NCBI GenBank assembly: GCA_014607495.2
Contig: CP053156.1
Location: 10,292,001-10,356,000, forward strand
Source of the DNA: Carposina sasakii
Taxonomy: Eukaryota > Arthropoda > Insecta > Lepidoptera > Carposinidae
Length of the DNA stretch: 64,000 nt
Direction of reading: 5' to 3'
Under the pieces are notes generated by a model. It was given only the letters and a program-made list of their open reading frames with translations. It was not told the origin of the DNA and made no database searches. Shown here piece by piece: positions 30,001 to 39,000 of the stretch. Each line of letters starts with the position of its first letter. Position 1 is the stretch's first letter. A program made the position numbers and the translations under genes.

Positions 30001-33000
30001 CGAAAATTTTTAGTTATCGGACCTCAAATGCTAAGTTATCGAATCGGAATTTGTAGATTTGCGAAAAATAGATAAGGAATATCAGATAAATTCAGCCCCC
30101 TGATTACGTAATTTGCAATAGCAGAGCCGAAACAATGCGATAGCGAAAATTGAGTGTGTGCGTGCGCGGGACGACCGCGACGCTATTGCAAATTAGGTAA
30201 TCTGGGGGTAGGTACAGTTCGCAATAAAAAAATACATATAGTAGATATTACTGATAGCCTATCTGAAAGATAAAGTTCATGCTGTCTTTCTCTAATCAGC
30301 TCAAGATAGATACAGCACATAAGATAGTAAGCTATCTGACCGTAGGAAAAAGCGATCCTAAGATCCATGCTATAAGATAAGACCAAGATTAACGTGCATC
30401 CGACGTAAAGAAAGTATTCAGTTTTAGTTTTTTATCGTATCGGCAAACGCAGCGTGGGGAGGCCACCCGCGAGTTGGACGGACGACTTGGCCAAGGTCGC
30501 GGGCGTCAGTTAGATGTAGGCTACTTCCGACCGGTCGGAATGGAGGTTGTCGGGGGAGGCCTATGATCAGCATTGGACTTCTCATGGCTGATAATGATGA
30601 TGATTTGTTAATCTTACCTCCAACTCTATCCTCTGTCTAATAACAACGAGGTTAAACAGGTCGAGTTTCGCTTCGCCCTCTTCCAAACATCGACTACACT
30701 CAGCAGACACTTTGCCATTGTTAATCAGCTTAGTTTGATACGCATTAGCGTAGTGCTTGCAAAGTGTACGATGCGATTTCATATGCAACCAATTCCAGTT
30801 ACGTCGGCGACGGCGGACGATATCCTCTAGTACGCATTTGTACGCGAAATGCCACCATTCTTTGTAGTGGCCTCTGTAGGTTTTCAAGTCTGGACGGTAT
30901 TTTCTGTGAAACGCATTTTGGTGTTAGGTTTTGTAATAAAAATATGGTTCAAGGGGCTTAGATAGAGTTAATAACGTCGTTTGTAATGCAGAAAACAGAA
31001 TATTAACATTCGACGCCATGCCACGCGTGTTAGTACATATCAATCCCATATATTTAACTCGTATATGCTTAGAAATAGCAACACTCCACGCGATTCCACG
31101 CGTCATATATTTCAGACGTGTCGACACGTCGTCGTGGGTTAAGTCTTTCTGGACCTTTAATCGAATATAAAGCAGATAGTCATCATAACATTTGGTCAAA
31201 TAGGATGCCTTCATTTCGCGCAACCATTTGATGATCTATTCAAGTCTAATATCCATACAAAATCATTAACGGATTTAAGTTTTTTAATGACGAAAGATGG
31301 TAGCCAGAAGGGCTGTACCATCTCCCCTAACTCTGCGGCGTGAGCTGAAGTCCCACTAAGTACCAAAAATGGTTATGGTTTTAAGCACAAACCCATTAGG
31401 ATAAATATCAAGAAAGAAAACTAGCAGGACGTGTGGATGATAATGACTGCTGCTATTACATACATTTTGATATCAAATGTCGTTGTAAACAATATTCACC
31501 CCGCGTTTAACCTACACGCGATTGTGTAATAATTTCATGTTTTACATGCAGACAGTGCATTAGCAAACCAAACAAAGCCATCTTCAAATAACTAAGAACA
31601 AACATACAGTAACATCAATTATCATAAACCAACGTAACTCATTAGTTTCAACACGCCTATTACCGAGATCAAATATGCATTAGGTAACCCATCGGTTGAA
31701 GGTGAATTACTTGACCCTATTTGAAATACGTCAAAAGTAACAGAACATCATTTCCTTTCAGAGAGCGCCATTTTTACGGAACTTCAATTATTACCTATAT
31801 GAAACTGTAGCTTCAGGTACAAGATTATATAGGAGATTTACAGACTAGTGCAGAGGTGTAAATGCAGATCGTGGTAGTGCTTGATATAGTGTATGTATAG
31901 GAATAATTTAGATATGAATTCTAATAACATTGTACATACATCTCTTCTTTTATCTTGTATGTTTATTCTTTAGTATGTGCAATCACTACATATTACTCGT
32001 ATAAAACAAAGTCGCTTGCCGCTGTCTGTCCGTCCCTATGTATGCCTTTCAAACGTATATCTTTCAAACTAGAGAACGGATTTTGATGCAGTTTTTTTTA
32101 ATAGATAGTGATTCACGAGGAAGGTTTATATGTATAGTCTGCACTGCACCCGTGCGAAACCGGGGCGGGTCGCTAGTAAAGAATAAGAACGCCACTATTA
32201 AAATAATTATTCCGGCCCGGTATAAACAAATTGATATTGATTACAATAATTCAATGTACGACACACAAAATAAACCTAAAAATACGAGTAACTAATGTAC
32301 AATACCACATAAACAATTTACATGCTGTTTATGTTCCTAAATTTCAAAAATATACTCGTCATACAAACCTATAACGGGAGCCCTTAGCCATCCTATCCAT
32401 GGAATCAGCCAGTAAGGTCATATCCTGGTACTGTCCCTTATTCAGACTGACGCTTAACTGCTCCATGTGTAAGGTTAGTGCCACTTTGGGCACACTGAAC
32501 TTCGGCGTGTCATTTTCCGGCTTACGATTTAGTTTTAACTTCGCCGTTGCATTTATAGGCCCAAGTACTGAAATAAAAATAAATTGTGTATTACAAAAAT
32601 GTTATACAGTGGGCCTTTTTTGTAATGAAGTTAAATAGCTTGTTTATCTGGAGATACAGTAGTTAGTACCCCCGCCAAGTCGAGCTACTACGAGTATTAT
32701 TATTGATGCTTCTGATACGCTGATGCATCAGTCGTCGTAAGACGTCGTCCACCTGTCCTTAGAAGCAGCTTCATTGAATGAAACTAAAAACATTTTGTAA
32801 TCATTAAGTTATCATGATATATTCGGAATATACTCGTACAATTCCGCACTGTTAGTCACTTCAAAACAAGGTAGCTTCATACTAATGTAAACTTAAGTTT
32901 ACCGTATTTATAGTGCGCCGGCTGTGATGTTTTCGTTGCAATCTCAATTTGAAGCTTCACCGGTATTTCTTGTGGAGAATGCTTAGCATAAATGTCGGTA

Positions 33001-36000
33001 CCTGGGTTCCAGTAAATGGCCAAACCTTCCAAACTTAGGATCTGTAAAAGAGTATTTGATAACAAAAAAAATCAAGCTTTCAGTAGAACAGAATCTTAGT
33101 GTATACCAATAAGCTTGAGTATGTCAGAAAATACATAAATAGCTAGTTACAATAGCTCATACCCATGAAGAAGCGAACCAGTTCGCACTCACGAAACGTT
33201 ATATCAATATAATGCTTCGAAAATTTTTCAGTCGGACTTTACAGCCTATAAAGTGCGCACGTCTTGCAGTCCCGTTTTAAGCGCACAAAAAATTGTTAAA
33301 CATGCCTAGTTGTGCTATTAAATGGTGTGGAAAGAATTCCGGTACTTAAAATTATATAGATGGGATTACATTCCATAGGTGAGTGATTTTCTAATCAATT
33401 TAACTAAAAACAAAAAAACATGAAAATAATATATTTCAGTTACGTCCGGGCGTGCCCCCGTTGATGTCTTTCATGTTGTCTCTTTCTGATACATGGATAT
33501 GCGCATGGGCAGTCGTCTCGATAGTGTTGTCCGCCGTACGTTCAATGTTCATATCGATAAAATACCATTATTATCATCTATATCTATGCAAATAAATACA
33601 AATGAAATGTCTGTATGTGATGTCAATTGACATAGAGCACTCTTATGAATTAGGGCAAAATAGAATTAGGGTTCCACAAAAAAATACTATTTAATAATTT
33701 AATAGTACATACATACATACATACATAATAATCACACCTCTTTCCCGGAGGGGTGATCACGGATTATTTGCTACGATCCTGACACAGCTTCATCTACTTT
33801 CATGATATTCTTCATGTACGCTCGTCGGTTTAGGGTACTCTTGACCTGACCTTTCTTTAGAATTTCACCAATTTGATCGGTGAAAGTCCGGCGAGGTCTT
33901 CCCCTTCCAACCACGGAAAGGAAGGCATCCACTCTTCCGTTGTACACTTTCTTTGTCAGTCTACTTTCACTCATCCTCTCCACATGCCCAAACCATCTCA
34001 ACATACCCTTCTATCTTCGTGACCTCATTTATACCACATGATCACCTCATTTCTTATCCTATCTTTCAAAGTGACTCCACACATACTTCTCAATGCTCTC
34101 ATTTCCACTGCATTCATGACTTTGATGTTTTGGTTTCTGCCATACCCAACTTTCACTTCCATCATAAGAGTCGCACCAAAACACCTCCATAAGACGTGCC
34201 GCTTGCGTCGTCCACCTGTCCTTAGAAGCAGCTTCATTGAATGAAACGAAAAACATTTTGTAATCGCCATTAATATAATAATAATTTAATAGACCTACTC
34301 AAAAATCATGAAAAAAATACAGAATACCTACTCATAGATATAGATGATAATACTGTTATTTTCGTACATTATATATACATATCTATATACCTATATGTAT
34401 ATATAAATCGACTCACGTAAAGCTCGAGAACGGCTCTCATTTTCTGTGTATATTTGGGCGAGTCCAGGAAAGGTTTGGAAACGCTTAGTTTGGCCAGGTG
34501 GCTCTGCGATCGGGATGCAGCAAGTGAAGTTGCTAAGGGACCACTAGTTCTAATCCGCTTTATTAACACTAAAAATTCAAGTCCTTTATATATTACCTAT
34601 TTATTTACTTACAGTTAAATCAGCATTCTTATTACTCGTAGATTTCCACACGACGGCGTGAAGAAAAAAATCTGGAGTGCTACTCAAAGAGACAATTTCA
34701 TACCAACAAAATATAGTGTCTTGTGTTGACATTTTACATCAGATAGTTTTGAAAATTTAAAAAATCGATTATATAGCTTGACACTAGACCGTTCTCACTC
34801 TGCTCGATTTCTGTTCTATATAAAAACATTGTAACTCTATAATCTATTTATGGCGAGTCAGGTATCTTGCTGCTTCTTTTGAATGTTATAGAATGCTTAG
34901 CATAAATGTCGGTACCTGGGTTCCAGTACAAAGGCCTCTCTGTGATGAAACTTTTAGCAATATACATGATGTTTTTCTTATTTCCGACCCTTTATTGTCT
35001 AACATTTATGTTATGTATGACATAAAAAGCGGCTTTCTTTTCATAGTTTGTGGAAAAATATAATGTACCTACTTATTTGTTTTTATGTTTTGCCTATCTT
35101 ATATTACTATTTTGTATAAATATTGTAATGCGCGCACCATGCACGCGCAATAGTTACCTACATGAGCATGTAAAAATCTTATTGAACCTTAAACGCCCAA
35201 CTTACAGGCAATACAAACCCATATCGTAGTGAATGAACCTTAATATATATTTTACTTTTTTTATCGAATCAAAATTGAGCTCGTTATCCATGGCATAGTA
35301 ATCAGACTACTTCATCATGCATAATCTAATTTTTACCTACGATAAGTAAAATATTTATCGATATCGATAATGTCTAGAAAAATCAGCATAGCACGCGCCA
35401 AAACTTAGCCATAAACTAGTGACATGTATTTAGAACAAAAACTGGCCTACGCGCTCTCCACTGGTTCGCTGCTTCATGCTCATACCAGTTTACACTCTTT
35501 TAAAACAGAACTCTTCTTTCTGGAACCTTCATCAAAAACAGTCACATTGAATGTCAACAGTAAAGCTCTCATAATGTACAATACAGTTTACATTTCAAAG
35601 GCAATCGAACTTGCTTAGGGGGTACTCATTAAGTAGGTAGTTAATCAGCGAATCAATCAAATTACCTTAAATATCCTGGACACAGATTCCTGTAGGACGG
35701 CTCTATTCCAATTTTCGTCCGTGGTCACAACGGACAAGTTGTGAAGGGTCATTCCGAACGAGAATGGCGCCTTCGGGTTGGTCACACTGTCCTCATACCT
35801 AACGTGGATGTCCCTTATTTGGAGCTGCACATTCTTGATGATCTGAGCCACGAGTTTCTCGACGAATGACTCGTCTAGCTTGTTGTCTAACAAATGACAA
35901 ATGAAAAATGCTATACTAGTTAATCTTACAGTCCATACTGGACTGTATGTAATATTTTATATTCCATCTTTATCGTTTGAACCAATTCAAAATAATAACC

Positions 36001-39000
36001 GCAAAATATTATAGAAAAAAAACGTTTAGAAAATTGCCCCGGGTCACTAACACGACTAACACGAATCAAATGATATCTCTCAAGCTCAAATGCAACAAAT
36101 CATTTAGGCTCCAGAGAGTGCTAAAAATATACATACATATGTACATCCAAACATACACATCTATCTATCTTCTATACATATAATAAAAATGTAACGGATC
36201 GCTGTCTGTACATGGAAGATATATGAGAAAAATATTATAGGAGACCTTTATCAAAGCAATAGTACCCAAAAAAATGATTTTTAAATTTTTGTCTGTTTGT
36301 CGGTTTGTCTGTGCGTTTGTGCACGCTAATCTCAATAACGGCTGAACCGATTTCGATGCAGTTTTCAGGAATATATTGTGACAGGTCCCACTTAACATTT
36401 AGGCTACTTTTTATCCCGGGAAAATGTTTTTATCCCGGATAATTTCGACATTTTGTTTGTTCTGTAGTCCACGCGGACGGAGTCGCGGGCGTCCACTAGT
36501 ACATAATAAACTCGAAAAACATAACCCTTCTTCAGGCGCAGTCGGGTCATAAATGCATAAAAGTTTACCTTTGGACGCTTCTTTCTTCTTAGCTTCTTCA
36601 ACCCTCGCCAGCTCGGCCTGTTTAGCAGCCGCCGCCATTTTCTCCTCCTTTTCCTGGTCATACTTGACTTCTGCGTTGGGATTGACGATCAGGAACAGAC
36701 GTTCAATTGTCGCCTCCACTGGCGAACCATACAGGTTTTTCCATGGTATCTTCAGGACTAGCTTTCCTGAAAACGAACATGGCTTTTTCAGACAGTGATT
36801 GTGGTTTCACTGATGATAATTGTGAATTTTATGAATATTGTTTAATTACAGTTGTGATAAGAGAATACCTAGCAACCAATTTTTTCAATGGACCATAGTT
36901 CAAGTGGGAGGGAGATGGACCTACAACGACCTTAGTAGTTAGTTTTTTTTCTGCTATTTATCTTTATTTCTATTTATACAGTTTTCATTTAGTTCCTTCT
37001 AGTCCTAGGTTTGCTGCCCATCCCAATGCACCGCACGGACACCAAACCTCCGACCCTTCGACCTACGCTTAGATTTTTGACTAGTAATTAGTATTATACG
37101 CCGTACGTAATCCGTACTATTTCCGTCTAGACTACAGCAATCGCTACTAATGTGGGTGATAATGATAAGCCCCCATTGTGGGCTCTGAGGGCCTAGAAGG
37201 GGGCGGTAAGGGGTAAGGGACCTGGAAAATATTTGCGAGACTAATACAGTTTTTTTATGGTAAAGAAATGGCGAGCGCTACAAAATACCCTATTTCCAAA
37301 GTGGGTGTTAGACAAATAAGTTTAAGAACTTGGTCAGCATATTGGTCAGCACGACAATCGCACGTAGGTATGTTTGGCTTTGGGTCCAGAATGAGGATTC
37401 CTCCCGTCTCTATTAATATACTTTAGCTACTGGAATATTTCATTATAATAGGCAGTGAGTTGAATGCACTTAGGACATAACGTCACAAAAAAGTTTCCAT
37501 GTTTTGTGGGGAGCACATAAATCAAATAGATACATAACATATTTTAGTAATTATAGCTCTGTGAATATAAATTTGCTTATGAACTAAAACTAAGCACATG
37601 TAGCATAATCAATGTACGATAAGGCTGAAGCTATGATGAATCATGTCATATTTTTATATATTTTGTACAGTGGAATAGTTCAGAGTTCAGGGCAACGGCA
37701 ACCACTTTGTCAGAACAGGGGTCTTAGATAATTTAATCGTTCTAAGAGCGACAGGAAAAATCGCAAAGTTATCGAACCATTTCCAATATTATCGGTTACA
37801 CTTAATCGCACGCCATTTAACGAAATCGCTAATTGAAGGCTTCCTATTGGAAGAAATGGTTCGATAACTTTGTGCTGCGAACTTTGTTGTCGCTCGTAAA
37901 AAGATTACATTGTCTATGTACCCTATGGGGATACCATGAACTCTTAAAGTGAGTGTTTTCATTGTGGAAGAGAGATACTGCTTATAGTGGTGACTTGCTT
38001 CCACAATGGAAACAAACCTGTTCTAATGGTTCATGGTAACTCCCAGAAAGTCGATCTTACACAGTTTAGGTACCTACCCAACTCGAAGAACTTACTAACT
38101 AGTAAGAGAGCCTTTAACTGTTAATGCAAGTATACACCTTAAATTTCATTCTTGCTTTTATTTTGCATTACGCACGAGGCTCTGTAATTTACGTCTAGAG
38201 TAGAGTTCTTATTTGGTATGTTAAGATAAGTAACATGATTGATATTGTGTATCGTGAAGTTCATGGTTGTTAAAATTTATAATACACAACTGTAGTCCTA
38301 AAAATTATTACACATACTCACTTGACATTGTAAGTGGCATGGAATAGAAACAAAATACATGTCTCATAAACTCTGTCATAAAACAATAAGAAACACATAA
38401 CCATAAAATGAAAATAGCTGATTTCTATCAGTATTCAGTGCACATTATATCTTTTTATTCCAGTCTAAAAACAATGGTTGGCCTCCTAGTAGGTATTTTA
38501 CCTGCAGACACAGAGATAATAATACACAGTGATGTCACAGTCAATCGTTAACTAGACTTGTCTATATAGAAAAAACCATGGCTGTGTTCCCAGAACTGCA
38601 GGGTCATAGAGGAGATCCTACAGGCACATTTAGCAAGAGGGACTAAGGAACTTGCATTGTCTCAGATGATAAGCTAGCAACTGATCATTTATTACAAACT
38701 TACAGAAAACATTGTTCTCTATTTGCATGAAGGTTTTTGGAAATCTATTAACCTACCTTGCCTAAGTCCATATACAAAATTTTATCAAAATATGACCAGC
38801 ATCACATCAGCAGCAATAGGAAGCAGTCCAAAAAGCTAACAGTATATAGGTACAAGGTTTACTTTCTCAATAGATAGCTATATTTTGAATGGCTATATTA
38901 TCTTATCTAGACTAAAATAGTTCTTTATGGCTTTGTTAGTATAGAATATTATTATATTTATCAATCTTTTTTACAGTTAGGTAGTGCAGGATATATATTA

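Noticed and set aside
35424..35618. 64-codon plus-strand frame in Vps13 intron 4
   Set aside because: No motif, no promoter or splice context, and a length expected by chance.
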